Assembly: GCA_965370495.1 (NCBI GenBank)
Contig: CBDUUV010000070.1
Coordinates: forward strand, 1 to 14,184
Reading direction: 5' to 3'
DNA from: Krumholzibacterium sp965370495
Lineage (GTDB): Bacteria; Krumholzibacteriota; Krumholzibacteriia; Krumholzibacteriales; Krumholzibacteriaceae
Length of the DNA: 14,184 bases
Below, piece after piece: positions 1 to 6,740 of the stretch. The notes under the pieces are model-generated. The model did not search any database, was not told the DNA's origin, and saw nothing but the letters and a program-made list of their open reading frames with translations. The position numbers and the translations under genes are program-made. Positions within the stretch are counted from its first letter, which is position 1; each line of letters begins with the position of its first letter.

Positions 1-56
1 TGAGAGAACACCTTCCTGTTTATGCCCGGAAAGGCTGCTACCTTCAACCTTTCCAT
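1..56 (-). CDS. Possible 5' end of a gene running off the left edge
   Basis: An ATG at 56 on the minus strand opens a frame that stays open to the window edge and reads MERLKVAAFPGINRKVFS. It lies about 90 bases downstream of tolB on the same strand. The upstream sequence has only a weak purine-rich element (GAGTG), so the start is uncertain. The 18 visible residues show no lipoprotein signal peptide, so this does not look like the start of Pal, the usual partner gene after tolB. It may be a chance open frame; no function can be assigned. Confidence 0.2.
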   Translation of the reverse strand, partial: MERLKVAAFPGINRKVFS

Positions 57-147
57 TAAATCACTCAAGGATTATAATACAGCCTGGATAATATATTGAA
101 AATAGATATTTTTTATTTTTTTATCTATTCATACCAGCCGTTAGATA
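57..147. other. AT-rich spacer downstream of tolB
   Basis: This short non-coding stretch is very rich in A and T. It holds an 8-bp inverted repeat, AATAGATA at 101-108 and TATCTATT at 122-129, around a 13-base T-rich loop. On the minus strand this follows the tolB stop by about 20 bases, so it could weakly end transcription. The stem has almost no G or C, so it is not a convincing intrinsic terminator. Confidence 0.3.
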
Positions 148-1413
148 CTATCTTCCTCCCTGCAACGGAGACCATGATGGAGATTCTCCCTTTACAAGCC
201 TCCTGCTGCTGCCGGAATCAATATCTACTATGACTATCCATGGAACTCCGCCATATTTGACAGTAGCAGCTATGTGGCGCCCATCCGGCGCCCAGCATGG
301 ATCTTCATAGCTCAACCGGTTATCAAAGACTGTTTCTTCCCACAGGCCATCCGGCGAAATCAGTTTCAGCCGGTATAGCCAGCCTTCACGGGAAACAAAC
401 GCGATCATGTCTCCTTCGGGCGACCAGGCCGGAGACGTGTTATACGATCCGACGAAGGTAAGCCGCCTTGAGTTCCCTCCAAATCTATCCATAATATATA
501 TTTGCGGGCTACTTCTCCGGTCCGACACAAAAGCCAGCTCTCTCCCGTTTGGCGACCAGGAGGGCGAACAATCTATGGCGCGGTTTTTCGTCAATCTCCG
601 AATTACTTTTCCGTCAGATTTTATCAGATATATTTCACTGTTCCCTTTGACACTCAGGGTCATTGCAAGCTCATCCCTGCCCCTGAAATGGCTCCCGGCG
701 ATATTTATCCCTTTACGATGCGAGATATTCGTTCTGGAATTTCCGTCAAGATCGATCAGATAACAGTCAGGATTATCTCTTTTGTAAGAAGTGAAACAGA
801 ACTTTCCGGCGTCGATCCATTCAGGAGAGACAACAAGTTCGTCCCTGGTCACCTGTCGCTCCCCATATCCATCATAATCGATGATAAACAGGTTTCTATC
901 AACACCATCTTTTCTGGTGAACAGAAGGCGAGTATTAGCCACCCCCGTTTCCCCCACCAGAAAAAACAGGATCTCGTCGCACAGATGATGTGCGATCGTA
1001 CGCCTGGCAGCCTTCCGGAAACTGTACCTTTTACTGAATATCACTTCCCGGCTCGAATAATCAAGCAACCCTGCTTCCAGGATATATCCGCTGTTTTTCT
1101 GCTCGAGAAATCCTTCTATAATCGCTGACGCTGTTTGTCCACCGGGCAGTGTATCAGCTCCGGCCTCAAATCCAATCGGTTCAAAGACACCTGTATACAG
1201 AAGGTCGTTCCTCAGAATCTTTGATATATACGCCGCGATTCCTGCCACCTGGGCTGAATCGACCTTAAAATCACATACCACGATCGGGATCCGCCCACTA
1301 CCCGGTTTCTCCGTACTGAGATGGATATCGGTCTGGCCGGATACTTCCAGGGAAAAACCTGCTAACAGGACCGGAAGCATCACAAACAGTGTCAGGATTT
1401 GTTGTCTGGTCAT
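148..1413 (-). CDS. tolB: TolB, periplasmic beta-propeller protein of the Tol system
   Basis: The predicted 421-residue protein has the family length. TolB is a periplasmic protein that links the inner-membrane TolQRA complex to outer-membrane lipoprotein Pal during envelope constriction. The N-terminus has a basic start and a hydrophobic stretch (residues 4-20) fitting a signal peptide. Residues about 40-150 match the TolB N-terminal domain, followed by TolB-like GETGVANTRLLF. Residues about 160-420 hold repeated propeller blades with the PD40 pattern, such as SPSWSPNGRELAFVSD and SPAWSPEGDMIAFVS. I chose the ATG at 1413 because AGAAGGG lies about 7 bases before it; an in-frame TTG at 1440 overlaps the upstream stop codon and is less likely. 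It is the last gene of the tol cluster. The order after tolA fits TolB rather than an unrelated propeller protein. Confidence 0.93.
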   Translation of the reverse strand: MTRQQILTLFVMLPVLLAGFSLEVSGQTDIHLSTEKPGSGRIPIVVCDFKVDSAQVAGIAAYISKILRNDLLYTGVFEPIGFEAGADTLPGGQTASAIIEGFLEQKNSGYILEAGLLDYSSREVIFSKRYSFRKAARRTIAHHLCDEILFFLVGETGVANTRLLFTRKDGVDRNLFIIDYDGYGERQVTRDELVVSPEWIDAGKFCFTSYKRDNPDCYLIDLDGNSRTNISHRKGINIAGSHFRGRDELAMTLSVKGNSEIYLIKSDGKVIRRLTKNRAIDCSPSWSPNGRELAFVSDRRSSPQIYIMDRFGGNSRRLTFVGSYNTSPAWSPEGDMIAFVSREGWLYRLKLISPDGLWEETVFDNRLSYEDPCWAPDGRHIAATVKYGGVPWIVIVDIDSGSSRRLVKGESPSWSPLQGGR

Positions 1414-1436
1414 CGATTCACCCTTCTCAATCAGTA

Positions 1437-2063
1437 TCAATCCTTCTGTACGAAAGTAAAATGAACTCCAAGCCAGGAATCGGAAAAAGCCCGCGGAAGG
1501 GGCGGGAATGGAGCCGAGCTCCTGATAGCCCTAAGAGCCGCCCTGTCAAAATAGGAATTCCCTGAACTTTCCTCGATCCTGACTTCGGATACTCTTCCAC
1601 TACGACTCATCTTGAAAAATACGACACACGAATACACGGACCCCCTGCCGGATGACGAAGAAAACCAGTTCTGTGACACTTTTCTTTCAATTGCCGAAAG
1701 ATAATATGAAAATGGAAAACGCGGGGCATCTACCGAAACGGAAGTCGGTTCCACGGTTTCTTTCTGTACAGATATATCAAGCTTCTTTTCTTTCTTTGCG
1801 GGTTCCGTTTTCTTTTCTTCCTCTGTCTTTTTTTTCTCTTCTGGTTTCGGCTTTGGTTTCGGTATTGACGGAAGCGGTTTTTTCTTTTCGATCACGGTCT
1901 TGATTTCAGGTTCAGCCTGTTTTTTCCTGATAGCCGGCTGCAGGATCTTGACCGAGTAGATCTTTTCTGGCAGGCGCATATCCGGGACTACCTTGAATAA
2001 AAACAGCAAGGCACACAATAACAACGTGTGTACCAGAATCGATATCAGTAAGGAAAGCCTCAT
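1437..2063 (-). CDS. TolA/TonB-like energy-transducing protein
   Basis: The 208-residue protein has the TonB/TolA plan. It has one N-terminal transmembrane helix (residues about 4-24, with Ser and His as in TonB/TolA anchors), then a Pro/Lys/Glu-rich periplasmic spacer (about 48-95) and a C-terminal TonB-type domain (about 115-208) with the motif GRVSEVRIEESSGN followed by FDRAALRAI. Such proteins span the periplasm and carry energy from the TolQ/TolR or ExbB/ExbD motor to the outer membrane. Its place between tolR and tolB makes a TolA role most likely, although the C-terminal domain looks like the general TonB fold and the spacer is much shorter than in E. coli TolA. The gene starts 21 bases after the tolR stop, with a G-rich ribosome site directly upstream. 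I leave the symbol blank because TolA and TonB cannot be separated by sequence here. Confidence 0.88.
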   Translation of the reverse strand: MRLSLLISILVHTLLLCALLFLFKVVPDMRLPEKIYSVKILQPAIRKKQAEPEIKTVIEKKKPLPSIPKPKPKPEEKKKTEEEKKTEPAKKEKKLDISVQKETVEPTSVSVDAPRFPFSYYLSAIERKVSQNWFSSSSGRGSVYSCVVFFKMSRSGRVSEVRIEESSGNSYFDRAALRAIRSSAPFPPLPRAFSDSWLGVHFTFVQKD

Positions 2064-2084
2064 CCTCCCCTGCCCTCCGACAGA

Positions 2085-2483
2085 TTATCCGTTTTCTTCC
2101 TGTTCCGCGATAAGACCAAGGTCTTCGATCCCCATCATCTTGATACGGGCGATCACTTTCATCACATCCCCGTATCTTGTTTCCTTGTCAGCCCGGAGGA
2201 AGACTCTCGGAGCGCTGGTTTCCATGGATTTGCGCAACTCAGCGGAAAAATCACGCCATGTAACCTTATCCTTATCTATAAATATCTCCCCTTCCCTGTT
2301 CACTGAGATCGTGATGCCATCCTGCTCTTTTATAACCCTGGCTTCTGCTTTCGGCAGGCTGAGCGTCACACCGGCCTGAAGGAAAGGAGCAGTCAGCATA
2401 AAGACTATCAGCAGAACCATCATGACGTCTACAAGGCTGGTAATATTGATATCTGCCATGGATGAGTAGCGTTTGTGTTTCAT
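2085..2483 (-). CDS. tolR: TolR/ExbD-family proton-channel subunit
   Basis: The 132-residue protein has the TolR/ExbD plan: a short cytoplasmic N-terminus, one transmembrane helix (about 17-36) and a small periplasmic domain. The helix begins DINITSLVDVMMVLLIVFM. Asp19 matches the conserved proton-carrying aspartate of ExbD/TolR. The periplasmic part ends with the usual pattern of Arg/Lys-rich strand and helix (VFLRADKETRYGDVMKVIARIKMMG). With TolQ it forms the inner-membrane motor driven by the proton gradient. The start at 2483 is supported by GGAGAGG about 5 bases upstream. It sits 24 bases after tolQ and 21 before the tolA/tonB-like gene, so co-transcription is very likely. The position next to tolB favours TolR over ExbD. 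Confidence 0.93.
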   Translation of the reverse strand: MKHKRYSSMADINITSLVDVMMVLLIVFMLTAPFLQAGVTLSLPKAEARVIKEQDGITISVNREGEIFIDKDKVTWRDFSAELRKSMETSAPRVFLRADKETRYGDVMKVIARIKMMGIEDLGLIAEQEENG

Positions 2484-2507
2484 TTCATCCTCTCCGCCCG
2501 TGCACGG

Positions 2508-3200
2508 TCAGCGCAGCTTATCGAGCTCATCATATCGTTTTTCCAGGACCCGTGTCCGGAAACGAACTGCAAACGATGATAATTCGTATTCTTTTCTCCT
2601 GATGATCCGCAGGATGTAATTGTACCCTACCACCGCTGGAATGGCGGCGCCGAGACCAAATATTGTCGTGATCAAGGCATCAGCAATACCAGGGCCTATA
2701 ACAAAAAGATCGGCAGAACCCCTGATCCCCATACTCATGAAAGAACTCATGATACCCCATACTGTTCCCATCAGGCCGAGGAACGGTGATACCGAAGCTG
2801 TCGTCGAAAGGAATATCAGGTATGATTCCCAGTCAGAGACCACTGAATTCATACCGGCGTCAATGTATTTGTCCAGATACGACATATTGGAAATTTCGCC
2901 GCTATTTATCTCCCCTCCCACGATCCTGACAATAGCAGCTTCGGGACACTCCGGTGTCTTCTCAGCTTTCTTTATCAGGGTAACAAGTGACTTCTCCTCT
3001 CTGAAAATACTCCTGAATATCAGGCCCTGGCGTGAAATTCTCCTGAAGAACCTGATCTTCTCGAAAATAATCGTCCATGAGACAACAGACAATACGAGCA
3101 ATATGACCAGTATCGTCTTGGCAAGTGTTCCGGTATTGGCAATTAATTCCGTAAAACTTCCCGACACCTGCAGAAAGATTGGCACCCCGTCAAAACCCAT
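2508..3200 (-). CDS. tolQ: TolQ/ExbB/MotA-family proton-channel subunit
   Basis: The 230-residue protein has three predicted transmembrane helices, at about 27-46, 126-152 and 168-194, with a cytoplasmic region between the first two, as in TolQ and ExbB. The family signature is clear: ASVSPFLGLMGTVWGIMSSF at 135-154, and GIADALITTIFGLGAAIPAVV at 171-191. TolQ forms the ring around the TolR helices and, with TolR, turns proton flow into motion of TolA. Two in-frame ATGs lie at 3206 and 3200. The first is directly against GGAGG, while the second is 6 bases after it, so I chose 3200. This is the first gene of the tol operon; the usual upstream gene ybgC is absent and a divergent gene takes its place. 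Confidence 0.93.
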   Translation of the reverse strand: MGFDGVPIFLQVSGSFTELIANTGTLAKTILVILLVLSVVSWTIIFEKIRFFRRISRQGLIFRSIFREEKSLVTLIKKAEKTPECPEAAIVRIVGGEINSGEISNMSYLDKYIDAGMNSVVSDWESYLIFLSTTASVSPFLGLMGTVWGIMSSFMSMGIRGSADLFVIGPGIADALITTIFGLGAAIPAVVGYNYILRIIRRKEYELSSFAVRFRTRVLEKRYDELDKLR

Positions 3201-3206
3201 TTGCAT

Positions 3207-3213
3207 CCTCCTT
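3207..3213 (-). promoter_or_regulatory. tolQ ribosome binding site that decides the start
   Basis: On the minus strand AAGGAGG is followed directly by ATGCAAATG. The spacing favours the second ATG (3200) as the start of tolQ, since 6 bases is near optimal and zero is not. Confidence 0.65.
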
Positions 3214-3230
3214 TTTCCATGTCAACGCGC

Positions 3231-3259
3231 ACACTATCATTCTACACCTTCCGGGTCAA
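3231..3259 (-). promoter_or_regulatory. Candidate sigma70-type promoter for the tol operon
   Basis: On the minus strand TTGACC (3259-3254) and TAGTGT (3236-3231) are separated by 17 bases. The -35 matches the consensus well and the -10 only at three of six positions. A start near 3224 would leave a leader of about 20 bases containing the AAGGAGG site. The -35 box overlaps one arm of the inverted repeat at 3247-3256. Confidence 0.35.
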
Positions 3260-3330
3260 GTCAGTTTCAGAAACAACGGGATCCAGGTAAACTATTGTAT
3301 TCTCCCCTAAAAATATACGTACCCGGAAGG
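3247..3330. repeat. 10-bp inverted repeat in the tolQ divergent region
   Basis: CCTTCCGGGT at 3247-3256 is the exact reverse complement of ACCCGGAAGG at 3321-3330, 64 bases apart. Both arms lie in non-coding DNA between tolQ and the divergent secreted-protein gene. The left arm touches the candidate tol -35 box. Two opposed sites of this kind could bind one regulator and loop the DNA; chance is not excluded. Confidence 0.4.
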
Positions 3331-3446
3331 ATGTATTACCCTGTTTTTCTGATAATGCTGAAACTTTTACGGCCTCCCAAACGTATTATCAGTAGGCATT
3401 ATTATCAACAGAGAGGTGAAAATGATGCTCATAATCGGAGTTAGGC

Positions 3447-3475
3447 TTGTAAATTTGTCAAAAAACTACTATAAT
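3447..3475 (+). promoter_or_regulatory. Sigma70-type promoter for the DUF4384 secreted-protein gene
   Basis: TTGTAA at 3447-3452 and a perfect TATAAT at 3470-3475 are separated by 17 bases. Transcription would start near 3482 and give a leader of about 85 bases before the ATG at 3567. Confidence 0.7.
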
Positions 3476-3501
3476 TTGTATAGAAGTTGAAGGGAGCTCT
3501 T

Positions 3502-3522
3502 TGCCCGGTGCCAGCCGGGGCA
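3502..3522 (+). promoter_or_regulatory. GC-rich hairpin in the 5' leader
   Basis: TGCCCGG (3502-3508) and CCGGGGCA (3515-3522) can pair around the loop TGCCAG, with one bulged G. It lies in the predicted leader between the promoter at 3447-3475 and the ribosome site at 3551-3558. No U-run follows, so it is not a terminator. It could affect transcript stability or be a protein-binding site. Confidence 0.45.
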
Positions 3523-3566
3523 CTATAGTTGCTTCCATCCACCAACCCCTGGAAGGAGTAAGAGTC

Positions 3567-5363
3567 ATGAAACGCAAGCTACTGCTCTTCCTTCTGGCTA
3601 CCATTTTGATTCCATCAAGCGGTTTGAAGGCTTCACCTGTTGATGTCACTAGATCGTTGTCCGGTAACAATACAATGATCCGCGGGGATATCGACGTATC
3701 GTTGCACCTTGTCGGAGGCAAAGGATCCATCCTGAGACAGGGAAGAAATATCGAGCTGACCTTCAAGACAAGCACAGACGCGTATGTGGTCATATACAAC
3801 ATCGATACTGAAGGCCTTGTACAACTCCTCTACCCTGAAAACGGTGAACTGAAAAAAACCAGGGGAAACAAGATGTATTTCCTGCCGGAAAAAGGCAAAG
3901 GAATATCCTGGAAAGTCAGAGGCAAAACAGGAATCGAGTACATTCACGCTATTGCTGTAACGGACGGCGACAGGATCGACCGCAATGAGCTCCGTTTTCT
4001 CGCGCAGAACCACGATCTGCCGGAGAAAAAACAGTTCAGGATCGATATGGACCCGTTCCTGGCGTTCAATATGATCGATGAAGGAATCATCAGAGATGCT
4101 GCTGATCTTGCTCCGGCCTCGGACTTCACCTATTTCTATATCGGCCGTGAAGTCGATTATCCCAGATATCTCTGTTCAAAATGCCACGGAGTGGGGAAAA
4201 TATCGGACCCGTACGGGATGGAGTGCCCCGAAATCGTGATCGAGAAGATGATATACGAAGAAGATCCCGTCTACCCGTACCCGGCGCTGTTCAGCATTCA
4301 GCACGTTGACGACGATGATGACTCATACAACGCACCGGAATACTACGCTGATAATATTACCGGTGGCTATGACGATTACGATGACTACGATAACGACAAG
4401 GTGTACCTGTCGATATATTACACCAACTACGATTATCCCTACAGTTTCTACTATCCATCCTTCTGGACGTGGAACACTACCTACTATGATCCCTGGGGCT
4501 GGAACAGCTGGGATCCATATTATAGCGGCTTTTCCTTTACTTTCCATTGGGATAATTATTATTACCACCACTGGCCCTTCTATTCCTGGTACGGTTATCG
4601 GTACGACTATTACACATGGGCCTACAATTACGGTTTTTACAACGGGTATTACCCCCCGTATGACTACAATTACTATCGCTCACACAGGTCTATTTACGCA
4701 AAACGTACGTTCAAAAAACGAGCCCTGGATTACGCCTCGGTATCAAGAACCAACAACCGCAGGCAAACCCTGGCAGACAGCAGGGTAAAAAAAGCCAGGC
4801 CCGATTCCAGGACGATCAAACACCCGGTCCGGGACAAGAACAACATCAGGCGGAATACATACAGGCCTGCCACTGTCCGTACACCTGCTTCCGTGAAGGA
4901 CAGAAGCTATATCGGCAAAAGGGTCATACACGGAGATTCCCGGAAGACTCGCACGATTCGCCCACCAGGGACACCTCGAAATGTACGTGACCCTTCCAGG
5001 CCGACCTCTGACAAAGGAACCCGGAGAACGCTCAGGGACAGGTCTACAGATAGAAAAGAAAAACGTACTGTCATTGACCGGAAATCGAATACCCGCAAGG
5101 AGAAAACCCCTGACAGATCCCGGTCTTCGGCGAGGAAGGAACGGAGCGGAACTTCCTCCAGATCCGGGTCTTCAGCCCCGAGCAGGCCCAGAAAGACAAG
5201 TGGCAGTTCGGCAGGAAAAAGCAGCTCCCCTGACAGATCCCGGGCCGGGAATTCTTCGTCGAGGAGTTCCAGAAGTTCTTCCTCGAGAAGTTCCTCTTCC
5301 AGAAATTCTTCTTCCAGGGGCTCTTCGTCCAAAGGAAGTTCAAGCAGATCGAGAAGAAGGTGA
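3567..5363 (+). CDS. Secreted DUF4384-like protein with Tyr/Trp-rich and Arg/Ser-rich regions
   Basis: The predicted protein has 598 residues. The ATG at 3567 has GGAAGGAG 8 bases upstream and starts a clear signal peptide (MKRK then hydrophobic to about residue 22, likely cleaved after KAS). Residues about 40-135 resemble DUF4384, with DAYVVIYNIDTEGLVQLLYP. CSKCHG is at 203-208, a CxxCH motif that also resembles half of a DnaJ-type zinc site. Residues 248-278 are Asp-rich. Residues 280-370 hold about 30 Tyr and 9 Trp in 91 residues. From about 372 to the end the protein is strongly basic, ending in SSSR-type repeats (562-598). A periplasmic or surface structural role is an inference; the domain itself is of unknown function. 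It is transcribed divergently from tolQ and is followed by a terminator, so it is probably a single-gene unit. Confidence 0.85.
   Translation: MKRKLLLFLLATILIPSSGLKASPVDVTRSLSGNNTMIRGDIDVSLHLVGGKGSILRQGRNIELTFKTSTDAYVVIYNIDTEGLVQLLYPENGELKKTRGNKMYFLPEKGKGISWKVRGKTGIEYIHAIAVTDGDRIDRNELRFLAQNHDLPEKKQFRIDMDPFLAFNMIDEGIIRDAADLAPASDFTYFYIGREVDYPRYLCSKCHGVGKISDPYGMECPEIVIEKMIYEEDPVYPYPALFSIQHVDDDDDSYNAPEYYADNITGGYDDYDDYDNDKVYLSIYYTNYDYPYSFYYPSFWTWNTTYYDPWGWNSWDPYYSGFSFTFHWDNYYYHHWPFYSWYGYRYDYYTWAYNYGFYNGYYPPYDYNYYRSHRSIYAKRTFKKRALDYASVSRTNNRRQTLADSRVKKARPDSRTIKHPVRDKNNIRRNTYRPATVRTPASVKDRSYIGKRVIHGDSRKTRTIRPPGTPRNVRDPSRPTSDKGTRRTLRDRSTDRKEKRTVIDRKSNTRKEKTPDRSRSSARKERSGTSSRSGSSAPSRPRKTSGSSAGKSSSPDRSRAGNSSSRSSRSSSSRSSSSRNSSSRGSSSKGSSSRSRRR
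5250..5360 (+). repeat. Degenerate 15-bp tandem repeat encoding Ser-Ser-Ser-Arg units
   Basis: The last 37 codons of the secreted-protein gene encode units such as SSSSR, NSSSR, GSSSK and GSSSR with a five-residue period. Ser is written with several codons (tct, tcc, tcg, agt, agc, ttc-phase neighbours excluded), so the DNA copies have diverged while the protein pattern is kept. Confidence 0.7.
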
Positions 5364-5403
5364 TGACATAGTATAGTAGAGAACGGGCGGAAGAATAAAG
5401 ATA

Positions 5404-5449
5404 GTGGGGGGGGACATGCATCGTCCACCCCCTTTTTCATTCTTTTTTC
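5404..5449 (+). terminator. Intrinsic terminator after the secreted-protein gene
   Basis: GGGGGGGGAC (5406-5415) pairs with GTCCACCCCC (5423-5432) around a 7-base loop, with one mismatch. It is followed by TTTTT and, a few bases later, TTTTTT. The U-run lies on the plus-strand side, so it mainly ends plus-strand transcription. It also separates this gene from the convergent threonine synthase gene ending at 5452. Confidence 0.85.
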
Positions 5450-5451
5450 TT

Positions 5452-6633
5452 TCAACACTCGCGCAGGTACGGTTTCAGGAGGAACCTGTATCTCGACCAG
5501 CCCGCAGTATTCACGATCACTACCTTTGATTCCCGTTCGATAATCCCTGAATCGACGAGAGATTTCAACCCTGCCCAGGAAGCCGCCCCTTCCGGTGAAG
5601 GGAATACTCCAGTGGTCCTGGCCATCTCGGATACCGCATCGATGATGCTCTCCTCAGATACTGCTACGGCTGTCCCCTCCGTTTCCCTGAGTGCTTTCAT
5701 TATCTGCCGATCTGCTCTTGAAGAAGATACTCTTATACCTGCAGCTGCCGTTTCCGGAGCCGTCCAGGGCTCGATCGTTTCTTCTCCTTTTTCAAACGCC
5801 CTGACGACAGGAGCACACCCGGTGGACTGAACCACCGCTATGCGCGGCCTCGCCCCCCTGAGCCAACCCAGCAATTCCAGTTCCCTGTACGCCTTCCAGA
5901 TCGCCACAATACCCGTCCCTCCCCCCGTAGGAAACAATATCCAGTCCGGCGAATCGCCAGCAAATCCGCTCTCGATCTCGAAGGCAATGGTCTTTTTGCC
6001 TTCTACCCGGCACGGTTCCCTGAAGGTACTCAGTACGATCACTCGATCATCATTGATATCTTCTTCCAGCCTTTCAACCGCATCTGACAGAATTCCGGGG
6101 ACAACGATGATTTCGCCCCCATACGCACGGCATTCTTCCACAAAACCGGCAGGAATCTCAGATGGCAGATAAATCTTCGCCCTGACTCCACTGAACGCGG
6201 CATAAGCAGCCAGGGCAAGCCCGGCATTACCAGCTGAAGGTATAGAAACAATACTGGCTCCAAGATCGATGACCCTGGATATCGCTACTGCCATCCCTCT
6301 TGCCTTGAAAGACCCGGTTGGATTCGATGACTCATCCTTGATCCACAGGTCGTCCATCCCAAGCACACTACCCAACCTCCCAGCATGAAGAAGAGGCGTG
6401 TTCCCCTCTCCCAACGATACTTTGTCAATAAATCCCGGAAGAAGAGGACTGAATCGCCATACTCCCGCCTCGCCCCAGGAAAAAAACTCATCCCGTGTTA
6501 TCGTATTTCGCAATAAACCCAGATCATATTCGCCAAGCAGCGGGCCATGGCAGGTGGGGCATTCACCCGCCAGCGAACCGGCCGGGACCTCTCGCCCACA
6601 GTTTCCACATCGATACCCTTCGAAAAACCTCAT
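5452..6633 (-). CDS. thrC: Threonine synthase-family PLP enzyme
   Basis: The 393-residue protein matches threonine synthase, which turns O-phosphohomoserine into threonine using pyridoxal phosphate. A zinc-ribbon-like N-terminus has Cys9, Cys12, Cys25 and Cys28, common in the archaeal/plant-like and many bacterial forms. The PLP lysine is Lys110 in SSNPTGSFKARG. SAGNAG (133-138) and GGGTG (237-241) fit the cofactor-binding loops. EGKKTIAFEI (211-220) and FPSPEGAA (344-351) are also typical. The ATG at 6633 is fixed by GGAGG 6 bases upstream; the open frame continues to 6915, but the extra residues are not family-like and overlap the divergent gene. No homoserine dehydrogenase or kinase gene is nearby. 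Related enzymes such as cysteate synthase share the fold and cannot be wholly excluded. Confidence 0.87.
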   Translation of the reverse strand: MRFFEGYRCGNCGREVPAGSLAGECPTCHGPLLGEYDLGLLRNTITRDEFFSWGEAGVWRFSPLLPGFIDKVSLGEGNTPLLHAGRLGSVLGMDDLWIKDESSNPTGSFKARGMAVAISRVIDLGASIVSIPSAGNAGLALAAYAAFSGVRAKIYLPSEIPAGFVEECRAYGGEIIVVPGILSDAVERLEEDINDDRVIVLSTFREPCRVEGKKTIAFEIESGFAGDSPDWILFPTGGGTGIVAIWKAYRELELLGWLRGARPRIAVVQSTGCAPVVRAFEKGEETIEPWTAPETAAAGIRVSSSRADRQIMKALRETEGTAVAVSEESIIDAVSEMARTTGVFPSPEGAASWAGLKSLVDSGIIERESKVVIVNTAGWSRYRFLLKPYLREC

Positions 6634-6639
6634 TCCGGA

Positions 6640-6644
6640 CCTCC
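6640..6644 (-). promoter_or_regulatory. thrC ribosome binding site that decides the start
   Basis: GGAGG on the minus strand lies 6 bases before the ATG at 6633, which starts the conserved zinc-ribbon domain. This rules against the longer frame starting at 6915. Confidence 0.8.
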
Positions 6645-6669
6645 AAAGATTCTTGAAAAAATCTCTGAA

Positions 6670-6698
6670 TTGGTTATCCTTGATTGGTAGCCTATTAT
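6670..6698 (+). promoter_or_regulatory. Sigma70-type promoter for the YfiH/PgeF-like gene
   Basis: TTGGTT at 6670-6675 and TATTAT at 6693-6698 are separated by 17 bases. Transcription would start near 6705. This supports the ATG at 6741 as start, because it leaves a leader with a GGAAAG ribosome site. Confidence 0.55.
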
Positions 6699-6709
6699 CA
6701 ACAGGGTCA

Positions 6710-6715
6710 ATTATA
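6710..6715 (-). promoter_or_regulatory. Weak candidate -10 box for thrC
   Basis: The minus strand reads a perfect TATAAT here, about 77 bases before the thrC start. No good -35 sits at the right distance upstream. If used, it would face the promoter at 6670-6698 and the two transcripts would overlap. Confidence 0.25.
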
Positions 6716-6740
6716 TATGAACTGGAAAGAAACGAATAGC

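Noticed and set aside
3331..3444. 37-codon frame with a hydrophobic start (MYYPVFLIML)
   Set aside because: The GGAAGG site is directly against the ATG with no spacing, there is no clear promoter, and nothing indicates conservation.
3422..3490. 22-codon frame (MMLIIGVRLV...) with GAGAGG upstream
   Set aside because: The strong promoter at 3447-3475 lies inside it, so that transcript would not carry it, and no promoter further upstream is clear.
4306..4788. Plus-strand frame rich in Thr and Ile
   Set aside because: It is a shifted reading of the Tyr-rich part of the secreted-protein gene. Low-complexity tat/tac codons leave other frames open.
4907..5458. Long minus-strand open frame rich in Leu and Glu
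   Set aside because: It is the antisense of the Arg/Ser-rich tail, whose codon pattern gives Leu/Glu repeats on the other strand. It has no family motif and runs through the terminator.
6693..6705. TATTATCAACAG also present near 3400, upstream of another gene
   Set aside because: A shared 12-mer between two places in 14 kb is expected by chance, and the surrounding bases do not match.
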